Shown in pieces: positions 35,072 to 43,734 of a stretch of 64,000 nt of DNA. The translations under genes and the position numbers were made by a program. The DNA is from an uncultured Croceitalea sp. GTDB lineage: Bacteria; Bacteroidota; Bacteroidia; Flavobacteriales; Flavobacteriaceae. The stretch lies in the NCBI GenBank assembly GCA_947495075.1, contig CANLXH010000001.1, positions 1,550,001-1,614,000 on the forward strand. Reading direction: 5' to 3'. Numbering within the stretch: position 1 is the first letter of the stretch; each line of letters opens with the position of its first letter. The notes under the pieces are model-generated. The model worked only from the letters and a program-made list of their open reading frames with translations, was not told the DNA's origin and did no database searches.

Positions 35072-36487
35072 TTAAGATTGGCTTTCTTCAAAATGCGCCA
35101 TTGTTTCAGGATGTACCGTTTGAATCAACAAGGCCTTCTTTCTGAAAAATCGTAAAAACCCAGCATCTCCCATGCGGGAACCATTGATACCTGATTCTTT
35201 AAAGGAATTCTTTTCGGCATCATATACTTTATTAGTCAAACTACCATCATTGATGCTAATGGCGCCAGCTTCAATCTGAGAAGCAATTTCGATAGCCTTA
35301 TCCTTATCTTTTGAAAAAACAGATGCTGACAGACCAAAAACACTATCGTTCGCCCATTCCAAGGCTTGCTCATCTGTACTAAAAGACATAATTGGAATGA
35401 GTGGTCCAAACGTTTCATCAACCATCACATCCATATTGTGATTCACATTGGTCAATACGGTAGGTGCACACCAAAGTCCGCCATTGATATTTTCAACCTT
35501 TCCTCCTGTAAGGATCGTTGCTCCCTTAGCTATTGCATCATCTATCTGCTCTTGAATTTTTTCGGCTTGTTTTTCAAAAATAAGTGGCCCCATTTGCCCT
35601 TCATCCGGATTAGTAGTCAAAGTAACAGCAGTAGCCTTTTTTGTAATATTTTCTATAAAAGCTTCATAGATATTTTCATGAACGTAAATACGCTCTAAGG
35701 ATTGACAAGCTTGCCCAGTTGCACCTACACAACTACGGAGAACGGCATCTGTAGCCACTTCTAAATCAGCATCTTCTAAAACGATAGCTGGGTCCTTTCC
35801 CCCTAGCTCCAAAAAGGCAGGAATAAAACGTTCCGCACAAGCTGCACCAATTTTCTTCCCTGTGGGTACGCTCCCCGTAAAGCAAATCGCATCAGAATTG
35901 CCCACAACCGCTCTACCAGCTTCGGCACCACCACGAATCAGTTTTAAAACTGCAGCTAATTCGGGAACCGCAGTAATACTCTTTTCTAATCCATCCATAA
36001 AGCGAGGTGTAACTTCACTCGGTTTGAGTAACACGCCACATCCGGCAAGTAACGCAGGTATAGTATCGATTAAAGCTAATAGTAATGGAAAATTCCATGG
36101 ACTAATAACACCTACTACACCATAAGGTACCCATTGTTGTCCAATTTGCACTGTCGCCGCCGAGGCGGAAGCTCGTTCTACTGGAGGGTTATACAACTGT
36201 GGCGCACGATAACTCCATGCCTGCATCAAACCAATAATACCACCTGTCTCAACTTTAGAAATTCGTTTTCGTGCTGTATCAATCGCCAACTTCTCGGCAA
36301 TTTCGGTTTGAAATTCCGTAAAACTCTTCAACCATTTTTGCAATACCATAACGCGCTCATCAATAGTTAGGTTTTGCCAAGACTTCTGGGCTATGCGAAT
36401 TTCATCAGCCTTCATTTCAACCATTTTTGGTGTATCTATCATCAACTCGTAATCATACTCGCCTGTTCTAGGATTTCTAATCTTCAT
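35072..36487 (-). CDS. Aldehyde dehydrogenase family protein
   Basis: This NAD(P)-dependent aldehyde dehydrogenase has about 471 residues. The catalytic Glu is in LELGGKDPAIVLE, the nucleophilic Cys in GQACQSLERIYV, and the cofactor motif FTGSVPTGKKIG precedes them. The frame reaches a TTG at 36523, only 14 bp before operator copy 8. The ATG at 36487 is preferred, but the start is not certain. It is the first gene of a minus-strand unit divergent from the HMG-CoA-lyase-like unit. It probably oxidises an aldehyde released by carbon-carbon cleavage to a carboxylic acid. Confidence 0.9.
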   Translation of the reverse strand: MKIRNPRTGEYDYELMIDTPKMVEMKADEIRIAQKSWQNLTIDERVMVLQKWLKSFTEFQTEIAEKLAIDTARKRISKVETGGIIGLMQAWSYRAPQLYNPPVERASASAATVQIGQQWVPYGVVGVISPWNFPLLLALIDTIPALLAGCGVLLKPSEVTPRFMDGLEKSITAVPELAAVLKLIRGGAEAGRAVVGNSDAICFTGSVPTGKKIGAACAERFIPAFLELGGKDPAIVLEDADLEVATDAVLRSCVGATGQACQSLERIYVHENIYEAFIENITKKATAVTLTTNPDEGQMGPLIFEKQAEKIQEQIDDAIAKGATILTGGKVENINGGLWCAPTVLTNVNHNMDVMVDETFGPLIPIMSFSTDEQALEWANDSVFGLSASVFSKDKDKAIEIASQIEAGAISINDGSLTNKVYDAEKNSFKESGINGSRMGDAGFLRFFRKKALLIQTVHPETMAHFEESQS

Positions 36488-36536
36488 ACCTTGGTGTTCA
36501 ATGCTTTTAAACGCTTCTTTCAAATTTACATAAAAT

Positions 36537-36569
36537 AGTTAACTATATTAATCATTAATTATATTAACT
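36537..36569. promoter_or_regulatory. TTAA-box operator, copy 8
   Basis: TTAA boxes start at 36539, 36548, 36555 and 36564 (9-7-9). It sits between the divergent aldehyde dehydrogenase unit and the long HMG-CoA-lyase-like unit, which may run to 46427. Confidence 0.75.
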
Positions 36570-36653
36570 TTTTTTGTACTTTTAATTTTTGATATAGGTA
36601 ATATAGATATTTTAGAAGCACTTCACCAGTACTTCTTAAAAACCAAAGGGACA

Positions 36654-37556
36654 ATGAAGATAATACTCGAAGAACAAGGCTTAAGAGATGGTTTTCAGAC
36701 TTTGGATCAAGTTATACCTACCAAAAAAAAATTAGAATATATCGACCGTTTGGTGGATGCAGGTATTAAGCGTATACAAATCGCATCATTTGTTCACCCA
36801 AGATTAGTACCACAAATGGCCGATGCTGAAGAGGTATGTAGTAAGATAAAAAAGAAAGAAGATGTTATTTATAGCGGGTTGGTACTCAATCTTAAAGGAG
36901 TTGAAAGAGGTCTTGCCGCTGGATTAGACCACTTAGCATGCTCCATTTCTGCTAGTAATACCCACAGTCAAAAGAATGCCCGCCTAACACTTGATCAAGC
37001 CAAATCTGCTTTTAAAGAAATGGTACAGCTTTCCAAATCTAACGGAATTACCGTTCGTGGCGGAATTCAATGTGCCTTCGGATGTCGTTATGAAGGAAAA
37101 ATCGATGCGAATCACGTTCTTGATATGGTCGACCATCATTTAGATACAGGTATAGATGAGTTGGCTTTGGCGGATTCTACCGGAATGGGTAATCCCAAAC
37201 AATTAGGTGAATTGATGCAAAAAGTTGTGGAAAAGGCTGGGGATATTCCCGTAATTCTCCATTTACACAATACAGAAAATAAAGGGTATGCCAATTTTTA
37301 TGCAGCGACCGAGGCCGGAGTCCGCATTTTTGATACTGCATTTGGTGGATTAGGCGGATGCCCTTTCATTAAAAGTGCTACGGGAAATATTGCAACAGAA
37401 GATACCGCTCATGCCGCGCATCAGATGGGCTACGAAACCGGATTAAATATCCATAAAATAGCCAAAATAAGTAGGGAATTGGAATCAACCTTGGGGTATA
37501 AACTACCTGGGCAATTGTATCAATTGATTGATAAAGAAGATATTAAAATGATTTAA
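36654..37556 (+). CDS. HMG-CoA lyase-like DRE-TIM metallolyase
   Basis: This is a 300-residue TIM-barrel lyase. The active-site Arg-Asp pair is in LRDGFQ (residues 11-12), the metal HxH in HLHNT (about 203), and a conserved Cys-containing loop is FGGLGGCPF near 240, as in HMG-CoA lyase. AAAGGG precedes the ATG. Family members split 3-hydroxy-3-methylacyl-CoA thioesters. The following genes are a LeuC/LeuD pair and, four genes on, a CoA-transferase, so its substrate is more likely an alkylmalyl-CoA-type ester than HMG-CoA. It overlaps the next gene by 1 bp (TAATG). Confidence 0.88.
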   Translation: MKIILEEQGLRDGFQTLDQVIPTKKKLEYIDRLVDAGIKRIQIASFVHPRLVPQMADAEEVCSKIKKKEDVIYSGLVLNLKGVERGLAAGLDHLACSISASNTHSQKNARLTLDQAKSAFKEMVQLSKSNGITVRGGIQCAFGCRYEGKIDANHVLDMVDHHLDTGIDELALADSTGMGNPKQLGELMQKVVEKAGDIPVILHLHNTENKGYANFYAATEAGVRIFDTAFGGLGGCPFIKSATGNIATEDTAHAAHQMGYETGLNIHKIAKISRELESTLGYKLPGQLYQLIDKEDIKMI

Positions 37557-38791
37557 TGGGACAGACAATTTCAGAAAAAATTATATCGAATCACGTTGGC
37601 AAAAAAGTATATGCTGGCGAACTCGTGGTTAGTGAAGTAGATGGCTGTATGGCAAGTGATACCACCGGGCCGTTGACTATAAAAGCTTTTCATGAGATGG
37701 GCGGGAAGAAAGTTTTTAATTCGGATAAGTGTGCCTTGATTATTGACCATGCCGCACCATCACCAAATGAACGTATTGCTAACCTTCATAAAATGATGCG
37801 TGACTTTGCCAAAGAACAGGGGATGCGTTTATTTGAAATTGGGGAAGGCATTTGCCACCAAGTCATGGTAGAAAATTCTTATGTAAAACCAGGAGATATT
37901 TTTATTGGAGCGGATTCTCATACACCAACTTATGGAGCTTTGAATGCCTTTGCTTGTGGGGTGGGTTCTACAGATTTAGCAGCCACCATGATGACTGGAA
38001 AAATTTGGTTAAAAGTTCCACAGACCATACAAATCAATTGTTCTGGGAAATTACAAGATGGTGTAACCGCAAAAGACTTGATTCTTTTTTTGGTTGGTAA
38101 AGTAACGGTCTCTGGAGCTACTTATCAAGCAATTGAATTTACTGGGGAAGCATTTGAAGGATTGAGCTTAGCAAGCCGAATGACCATTGCAAATATGTCA
38201 TCAGAAATGGGGGCCAAAACGGGAATCGTACATCCTAAAGGCTTGGAATTAGATTATGATTTTGAAGCGATTGCTCCTGATGCAGATGCCAACTATATCA
38301 AGACTTTTGATTTTGATGTCTCTGGATTAGAACCCCAAGTAAGTGCACCCGAGTCTCCTGATAATGTACATAACATTTCCAATTATGAAGGCACAAAAAT
38401 CAACTACGCTTTTATAGGTACTTGCTGCAATGGTCGATTAGAGGATTTAGACATTGCTGCCGAAATATTAAAAGGAAGGAAAATACATCCTGATGTTCGG
38501 ATGGTGATTGCGCCTGCATCGCAAAGTGTTTTGTTAGATGCTATTAGCAATGGTACAATGAGCGCACTTATTGAAGCAGGGGCCTCATTAATTACCTCCG
38601 GCTGCGGACCTTGCGTAGGCACCCATCAAGGTGTTCCCGCCGATGGCGAAGTTGTAATATCTGCAGCAAATCGAAATTTTAGAGGAAGAATGGGGAATCC
38701 TAATTCCAACATTTATTTAGGGGCACCTTCAACCGTTGCAGCTTCAGCTTTAGAAGGACAAATTGTGAATCCTAAAAAATACTTGGTGTAA
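37556..38791 (+). CDS. Aconitase/IPM isomerase-family large subunit (LeuC-like) (2)
   Basis: This is a 411-residue [4Fe-4S] hydro-lyase large subunit. Cluster cysteines lie in FIGTCCNGR (about 291) and SGCGPCVGTH (about 350 and 353), and GADSHTPTYGA is the canonical family motif. It pairs with the LeuD-like gene that starts 1 bp after its stop. The lyase, hydratase large and hydratase small gene order with CoA-transferase suggests hydration of an unsaturated dicarboxylate before cleavage. Dimethylmaleate hydratase and homoaconitase are known relatives. The actual substrate is inferred. Confidence 0.9.
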   Translation: MGQTISEKIISNHVGKKVYAGELVVSEVDGCMASDTTGPLTIKAFHEMGGKKVFNSDKCALIIDHAAPSPNERIANLHKMMRDFAKEQGMRLFEIGEGICHQVMVENSYVKPGDIFIGADSHTPTYGALNAFACGVGSTDLAATMMTGKIWLKVPQTIQINCSGKLQDGVTAKDLILFLVGKVTVSGATYQAIEFTGEAFEGLSLASRMTIANMSSEMGAKTGIVHPKGLELDYDFEAIAPDADANYIKTFDFDVSGLEPQVSAPESPDNVHNISNYEGTKINYAFIGTCCNGRLEDLDIAAEILKGRKIHPDVRMVIAPASQSVLLDAISNGTMSALIEAGASLITSGCGPCVGTHQGVPADGEVVISAANRNFRGRMGNPNSNIYLGAPSTVAASALEGQIVNPKKYLV

Positions 38792-38792
38792 A

Positions 38793-39302
38793 ATGAGCGA
38801 CGTACAAACAAATATCAAAGCGAAAGCACATGTCTACGGTGACCATATAGACACGGACCGCATCATTCCAGGAAAATATACCAAAACATTAGACATGACC
38901 ACACTCGCCAATCATGTGTTGGAAGATTTAGACCCCAATTTTAATAAGATCGTACAGCAAGGCGATATTTTAGTTGCGGGTATCAATTTTGGTTGTGGTT
39001 CTTCGAGAGAACAAGCACCTTTGGCCCTTAAAAAATCCGGAGTATCTGTGGTTATCGCCAAAGATTTTGCACGCATCTTTTTTAGAAATGCTATTAATAT
39101 TGGACTTCCAGTTTTGGAAATCGCCGACCATAACATTCAAAAAGGAGCCGAACTCAATATTGATTTAAAAGAAGGTATTGTAAAAGATTTGACAGCAAGA
39201 GTTACCTATACCGCTACTAAACTTCCGGATATTATGATTAATATTCTGGGCGAAGGCGGTCTGGTGAACTACCTAACCAAATATGGAGATTACTCCCTTT
39301 AA
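38793..39302 (+). CDS. Aconitase/IPM isomerase-family small subunit (LeuD-like) (2)
   Basis: This is a 169-residue swivel domain with the canonical substrate loop GCGSSREQAP (residues 67-76). GDHIDTDRIIPGKY near the N-terminus and FFRNAINIGLP are family hallmarks. It partners the LeuC-like protein just upstream. The loop is intact here but altered in the first LeuD-like protein at 2318, so the two hydratases probably take different substrates. Confidence 0.9.
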   Translation: MSDVQTNIKAKAHVYGDHIDTDRIIPGKYTKTLDMTTLANHVLEDLDPNFNKIVQQGDILVAGINFGCGSSREQAPLALKKSGVSVVIAKDFARIFFRNAINIGLPVLEIADHNIQKGAELNIDLKEGIVKDLTARVTYTATKLPDIMINILGEGGLVNYLTKYGDYSL

Positions 39303-39304
39303 GA

Positions 39305-39874
39305 ATGAGTAGAATCGAGCCGATTTTGGATTACGAAACCAGTGAGTTAGCGCCACTTTTTAAGCAAGCTGAAAAATGGATGGGCTTTCAACCCAACGAT
39401 GGATTGCTCATGGCACACAAACCAAACCTACTAATCTCATTTTTTAGTTTGGCAAAAGCAGTTTATGACGAAGGTTATGTTGATTCGGGTTTAAAGCGAA
39501 TGATTGGACATATTTCTAGTCTTTCTGCAGGTTGTGAATATTGCAGCGCTCATACCGCTTTTAGCGCTGAAAAGAATGGTATCTCCAATGAAAAAATGAA
39601 ATCTATTTGGGATTTTCAAAACTCACCCCTATTTTCCAAAAAAGAAAAAGTGGCATTAAATCTGGCTTTCAAATCGAGTATGGTTCCTAATCAAACGTCA
39701 GACAAAGACTTTGAGGAATTGAAAAAACATTTTAGTGATGCAGCTATCGTAGAAATCATGGGCGTTATATCGCTCTTCGGATTTTTAAACCGATGGAACA
39801 GTACGTTCAAAACTGAATTAGAAATACAACCAAAAAAAGCATACGAATCTATTAAAACAACCAAAAATGCATAG
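39305..39874 (+). CDS. Carboxymuconolactone decarboxylase/AhpD-like protein
   Basis: This is a 189-residue helical protein of the AhpD-like superfamily. The redox motif is GCEYCSAHTAF (about residues 76-86), a CxxC plus His. Such proteins act as thiol peroxidases/disulfide reductases or as decarboxylases. It lies 2 bp after the LeuD-like gene and overlaps the CoA-transferase gene by 8 bp, so it is tightly bound to the hydratase/CoA-transferase unit. Protection against peroxide from the flavin oxidases is one reading, and a decarboxylation step is another. Confidence 0.82.
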   Translation: MSRIEPILDYETSELAPLFKQAEKWMGFQPNDGLLMAHKPNLLISFFSLAKAVYDEGYVDSGLKRMIGHISSLSAGCEYCSAHTAFSAEKNGISNEKMKSIWDFQNSPLFSKKEKVALNLAFKSSMVPNQTSDKDFEELKKHFSDAAIVEIMGVISLFGFLNRWNSTFKTELEIQPKKAYESIKTTKNA

Positions 39875-41048
39875 TGCACCTTTAAAAGGTATAAAAGTAT
39901 TGGAATTTACACATGCTGTGATGGGACCTTGTACCGGTTTACTACTAGCAGATATGGGTGCTGACGTAATTCATGTAGAACCCACAAAAGGGGATAATAC
40001 CCGAAGGTTAAAAGGTTTTGGAACAGGATATTTTTGGTTTTATAATCGTAATAAAAAGAGTTTGGCCGTTGATTTGAAATCGGATGAAGGCATTCAACTC
40101 ATTTATGATTTGGTGAAGGAATATGATGTTGTCGTCGAGAATTTTGGTCCTGGCACTATGGACCGACTTGGTCTTGGCTACGATAAATTAAAAACGCTGA
40201 ACAGCAAACTTATTTACTGTTCATTAAAAGGTTTTTTGAGTGGTCCATACGAGAAAAGACATGCAATGGATGAAGTTGTACAGATGATGGGCGGTCTCGC
40301 CTACATGACTGGTCGTAAAGGAGATCCACTACGCGCCGGAACTTCCGTGATTGATATTACGGGTGGAATGTTTGGTTATATTGGCATTCTTCAAGCGCTT
40401 TATGAGCGTGAAAAAACAGGTGAAGGCGGCTTTGTAAAATCGGCACTTTTCGAGACTTGCGCTTTTTTGATGGGTCAGCATATGGCCTATGCTTCTCAGA
40501 TTGATTATGAAATTCCTCCGATGCCATCCCGAGTAAGCGCATGGTCCATTTATAAAGTCTTCGATACCAAAGATGACAGTAAGGTTTTTGTAGGTATCAT
40601 TAGTGAAAAACACTGGGTACGTTTGTGCGAGGTGTTTGAATGGAACGATTGGGGAAGCGACGAACGCTTAGAAACAAATAACAAACGGATTGACGAACGT
40701 GATTGGTTCTTGCCTGCACTTGATGAGCGTTTTAAAGCTTTTACAAAGCAAGAAATCATTGACCGTTGTGATAAAGGGCACATTCCGTTTGCACCTATTA
40801 GTCAGCCCGAAGATTTGTTTGACGATGTCCAACTTAACGAAGGAGACAGCCTATTAGATGTCACCATGCCTGATGGAAAAACAACAAAACTTCCTAAATT
40901 TCCATTGGAATATAAAGGAACACGCTCAGGCATTCGTATGAACCCTCCCAAAATTGGAGAACATACCGCAGAAGTTTTAAAAGAATTGAATATTGATGAC
41001 GCTACTATTGCAAAGATGGTATCAGAAGGGATTATTAAAATGAAGTAA
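39867..41048 (+). CDS. CaiB/BaiF (family III) CoA-transferase
   Basis: This is a 393-residue family III CoA-transferase. The start KGIKVLEFTHAVMGPCTGLLLADMGADVIHVE shows the Rossmann-like core (residues about 7-38). The catalytic Asp is in HAMDEVVQMMGGLAYMTG (about 138), and the C-terminal KLPKFPLEYKGT is typical. Known relatives make oxalyl-, succinyl-/itaconyl-, crotonobetainyl- or mesaconyl-CoA. With LeuCD-type hydratase and HMG-CoA-lyase-like genes, it should activate an alkylmalate or alkylmaleate to its CoA ester before cleavage (inference). Confidence 0.9.
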   Translation: MHSAPLKGIKVLEFTHAVMGPCTGLLLADMGADVIHVEPTKGDNTRRLKGFGTGYFWFYNRNKKSLAVDLKSDEGIQLIYDLVKEYDVVVENFGPGTMDRLGLGYDKLKTLNSKLIYCSLKGFLSGPYEKRHAMDEVVQMMGGLAYMTGRKGDPLRAGTSVIDITGGMFGYIGILQALYEREKTGEGGFVKSALFETCAFLMGQHMAYASQIDYEIPPMPSRVSAWSIYKVFDTKDDSKVFVGIISEKHWVRLCEVFEWNDWGSDERLETNNKRIDERDWFLPALDERFKAFTKQEIIDRCDKGHIPFAPISQPEDLFDDVQLNEGDSLLDVTMPDGKTTKLPKFPLEYKGTRSGIRMNPPKIGEHTAEVLKELNIDDATIAKMVSEGIIKMK

Positions 41049-41070
41049 TTACTAGATTAAACACTATAAA

Positions 41071-41505
41071 ATGAGGTTTTTAGCTGTTTTGTTATTCTTT
41101 GTTGGAAATACTTCGCTCTTATCCCAAGAGGTATCCGCCAAGGAACATGATGCCATTTTAAAACAAATAAAAAATCTTCGTACCGCTCATTTAAATAGTG
41201 ATGTGGACCTAGCTGACAAATTATATCACCCGCAATTGATATTAACTTCACAAAGTGGAAAGAAATATAAAAAGGACGTTGCCCTAGAAAATATCAAAAA
41301 CACCTTTGAAATTTATGAAAGTTCAGAAATTGAATTCATAAATATCTCAGATAATGTAGTTTTAACCAATTATATTAATGAGCGTAAGTATAAGGACTTT
41401 GACAAAGGCAAATACCGGCTTACCGTGGTATGGACAAAACATGAAGATGCTTGGAAAATCATATCAATGCAGTCCTCCAAGATTAAAGAAAGAAAAAAGA
41501 ACTAG
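41071..41505 (+). CDS. Secreted NTF2-like (DUF4440) protein
   Basis: This is a 144-residue protein with a signal peptide ending near LLSQ (residue 17). An NTF2-like fold follows: ILKQIKNLRTAHLNSDVDLADKLYHP, a central strand TSQSG, and the C-terminal RLTVVWTKHEDAWKIISMQSS. NTF2-like proteins can be isomerases, dehydratases or plain binding proteins. It follows the CoA-transferase gene by 22 bp. No catalytic residues can be assigned. Confidence 0.8.
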   Translation: MRFLAVLLFFVGNTSLLSQEVSAKEHDAILKQIKNLRTAHLNSDVDLADKLYHPQLILTSQSGKKYKKDVALENIKNTFEIYESSEIEFINISDNVVLTNYINERKYKDFDKGKYRLTVVWTKHEDAWKIISMQSSKIKERKKN

Positions 41506-41552
41506 TGCAAGCAGCAACATTCAAAAGGCATTAATACTAATCAAACTCATGT

Positions 41553-42050
41553 ATGGAACAGAAAAAAGAAACAACTAGAAGTATTTTGAGGAGAGCCACA
41601 TTTGTGGTTCCAGATGCCGAAGTAGCAGCTCAATTTTATATTGATGTATTCCAGTGGAAAGTTTGGTATGACGATATTGTTCATTGTGATGAGCGATTTC
41701 CGCCCTCTGGCGCTCCTCATCTTGCTGAAACAAGGGTAATTATACTTGAATCTGCCGATCCCGCTTTGGGCAAACTTGGATTCATACATTACACCGATGC
41801 CCCTTTTGATACTGGTTTGGTTACAAAACGCACTAAAATAAGAGTTGGAGAACCATTAGTAGTTATAAATACTACAGATATTGATGATATTTATAATAAA
41901 GCTATTGCAGCTGGAGCAACCGTAGTAACAACTCCTGCTAACTGGACAGTACCGGGTGCAGACGGAAAAAAAATACAGTTGCGTTCCTCCTCTATGTTCG
42001 ACCCTAGTGGCATCTATTTAGAGATAAGTCAAAGTGAGTTCTACAAGTAG
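41553..42050 (+). CDS. VOC-family protein (2)
   Basis: This is a 165-residue cytosolic glyoxalase/extradiol-dioxygenase-fold protein. It shows RRATFVVPDAEVAAQFYIDVFQW at residues about 13-35 and a second half beginning VVINTTDIDDIYNKAIAAGATV, ending in the strand DPSGIYLEIS. The metal-binding Glu of such folds may be the Glu in YLEIS. It is unrelated in detail to the exported VOC proteins at 16497 and 50201. It lies in the long plus-strand unit before the amidase and imidase genes. A lyase, isomerase or dioxygenase step is possible. Confidence 0.83.
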   Translation: MEQKKETTRSILRRATFVVPDAEVAAQFYIDVFQWKVWYDDIVHCDERFPPSGAPHLAETRVIILESADPALGKLGFIHYTDAPFDTGLVTKRTKIRVGEPLVVINTTDIDDIYNKAIAAGATVVTTPANWTVPGADGKKIQLRSSSMFDPSGIYLEISQSEFYK

Positions 42051-42117
42051 TTAACCTCTACTTTATAATCCCAAACAACCAGAAAAAATGTTTTAAATCA
42101 CCCTATCAATTAAAAAA

Positions 42118-42780
42118 ATGCAAACAACAGATAAAACTGCCAAAGAACTCTATTTTGAAGTAAAAGCAAACCCTGCAAGAAAGCGTTTTGGCTTTGGCAA
42201 AAAAGCAGCCTTGGTAAATATTGATATTCAAAAAGCCTATACACGAACTGACTTGTTCAAAACGGCATACGAAGCCGACCCCAAGCAATTGGATTATGTA
42301 AATGAGTTAGCAGTAAAATTCAGAAAATTAGGTTGGCCCATAGTCTGGACGAATGTTGCTTATATGGACACCGCTGCCGATGCAGGAATCTGGGGAACGC
42401 GAACAGATACGCCCGATAGTTTACAAAATATCAAATTCGGTTCAGAACGTTCCGAACTCGATGACCGATTGATTTTGGATAAAAGCACCGATGTTTTTTA
42501 CGAAAAGAAAATGCCTTCTCCATTTTTTGAAACGCCCTTACAATCGCTTTTGGTTTGGCATCAAGTTGACACTGTAATTCTAACTGGAGGCTCAACGTCA
42601 GGATGTGTTCGTGCTGCTGGAGTAGACTCCCTTTCGAGAGGGTATCGTACGATTATTCCTGAAGAATGTGTTGCTGATAAACACGAAAGTTACCACTATG
42701 CAAACTTGACCGATTTATCTTTGAAGTATTGCGATGTGATGGAAGTGAAAGAAGTTTTTAGTTGGTTAAACAATCAATGA
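42118..42780 (+). CDS. Isochorismatase-family amidohydrolase
   Basis: This is a 220-residue cysteine hydrolase with a complete triad: Asp36 (VNIDIQ), Lys131 (EKKMPS) and Cys163 (TSGCVRAAG). The sequence looks like the N-carbamoylsarcosine amidase/maleamate amidase branch rather than true isochorismatases. It lies 3 bp before the first of two PuuE-like genes. An imidase followed by a half-amidase is the known logic for degrading cyclic imides such as maleimide or succinimide. It is therefore proposed to convert substituted maleamates to maleates with release of ammonia (inference). Confidence 0.88.
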   Translation: MQTTDKTAKELYFEVKANPARKRFGFGKKAALVNIDIQKAYTRTDLFKTAYEADPKQLDYVNELAVKFRKLGWPIVWTNVAYMDTAADAGIWGTRTDTPDSLQNIKFGSERSELDDRLILDKSTDVFYEKKMPSPFFETPLQSLLVWHQVDTVILTGGSTSGCVRAAGVDSLSRGYRTIIPEECVADKHESYHYANLTDLSLKYCDVMEVKEVFSWLNNQ

Positions 42781-42783
42781 TTT

Positions 42784-43734
42784 ATGAAAGAAGACCCAGG
42801 ATATTATGAGTATTGGCCTTATGAAAATCGACCAAAGATTGAATGGCCCAATGGTGCTAAAGTCGCTTTTTGGGTAGCACCGAATATTGAGTTTTATGAG
42901 TTGAATCCGCCAGATAATCCATTTCGAAAACCTTGGCCGCAACCTAGTCCCGCACTACCAGGTTACACGAGTCGAGACTGGGGGAATCGAGTTGGCCACG
43001 TGCGCCAAATGGAATTATTGGAAAAGTATGGCATTCGAGGTTCCATTTCACTATCAACGGCTTTATGCGACCATCATCCTGAAATTATTGAACTATGTAA
43101 AGAGCGTGATTGGGAATTCTTCAGCCATGGTATTTACAACACGCGTTACACCTATGGAATGACTGAAGCCCAAGAACGGGAAATGATAAAGGATTCTATT
43201 GAAACTATTTACAAACATACAGGGCAAAAATGTGCGGGTTACTTGGCCCCTGCCCTATCTCATTCCGAAAACACTCTGGATTTATTCGCTGAAGTAGGTA
43301 CGGAGCTTTTTGGAGATGAAGCAGGAATTTACTCTTGTGATTTATTCCATGATGACCAACCCACGCCTATTCATTTGAGAAGTGGAAAAAAATTTGCTTC
43401 GATTCCGTATTCACTAGAAATGAACGATACTATCGCCTATTTGGTACAAAAAACTACGCCAAGAAGGTACGGTAAAGAGCTTAAAGATAACTTTGACCGT
43501 TTGTATGCCGAAGGCGCTGAAAGTGGAACGATAATGTGTATTCCTACACATAACTACCAGGTAAGCAATGCCCATAGAATTAAGGCGTATGAAGAGGCAC
43601 TTGAATATATAACAGGACATTCTGATGTTTGGGTAACCACTGGAAAAGAAATCGCACAATACTTTTTAGACAATTATTATGATGACACGTTAGCCGATAT
43701 CAAAACTAAGAACAAGAAATATGGCAATGCTTAA
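42784..43734 (+). CDS. PuuE-like polysaccharide deacetylase-fold cyclic amide/imide hydrolase (1)
   Basis: This is a 316-residue protein of the polysaccharide deacetylase (CE4) fold, close to the PuuE allantoinase branch. IEWPNGAKVAFWVAPNIEFYEL, WGNRVGHVRQMELLEKYGIRGSISL and FFSHGIYN are typical. The TFDDG motif and the HxxxH zinc pair of true deacetylases are absent, as in the metal-independent allantoinase. It has no signal peptide. It overlaps the second copy by 14 bp and follows the amidase gene. No ureide-pathway gene is near, so allantoin is unlikely. A five-membered cyclic imide such as a maleimide is the favoured substrate class. Confidence 0.86.
   Translation: MKEDPGYYEYWPYENRPKIEWPNGAKVAFWVAPNIEFYELNPPDNPFRKPWPQPSPALPGYTSRDWGNRVGHVRQMELLEKYGIRGSISLSTALCDHHPEIIELCKERDWEFFSHGIYNTRYTYGMTEAQEREMIKDSIETIYKHTGQKCAGYLAPALSHSENTLDLFAEVGTELFGDEAGIYSCDLFHDDQPTPIHLRSGKKFASIPYSLEMNDTIAYLVQKTTPRRYGKELKDNFDRLYAEGAESGTIMCIPTHNYQVSNAHRIKAYEEALEYITGHSDVWVTTGKEIAQYFLDNYYDDTLADIKTKNKKYGNA

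Noticed and set aside
36654-39302. Leucine biosynthesis or leucine breakdown operon
   Set aside because: LeuCD-like and HMG-CoA-lyase-like genes are present, but leuA, leuB, the acyl-CoA dehydrogenase and methylcrotonyl-CoA carboxylase are not. The genes share the island operator.
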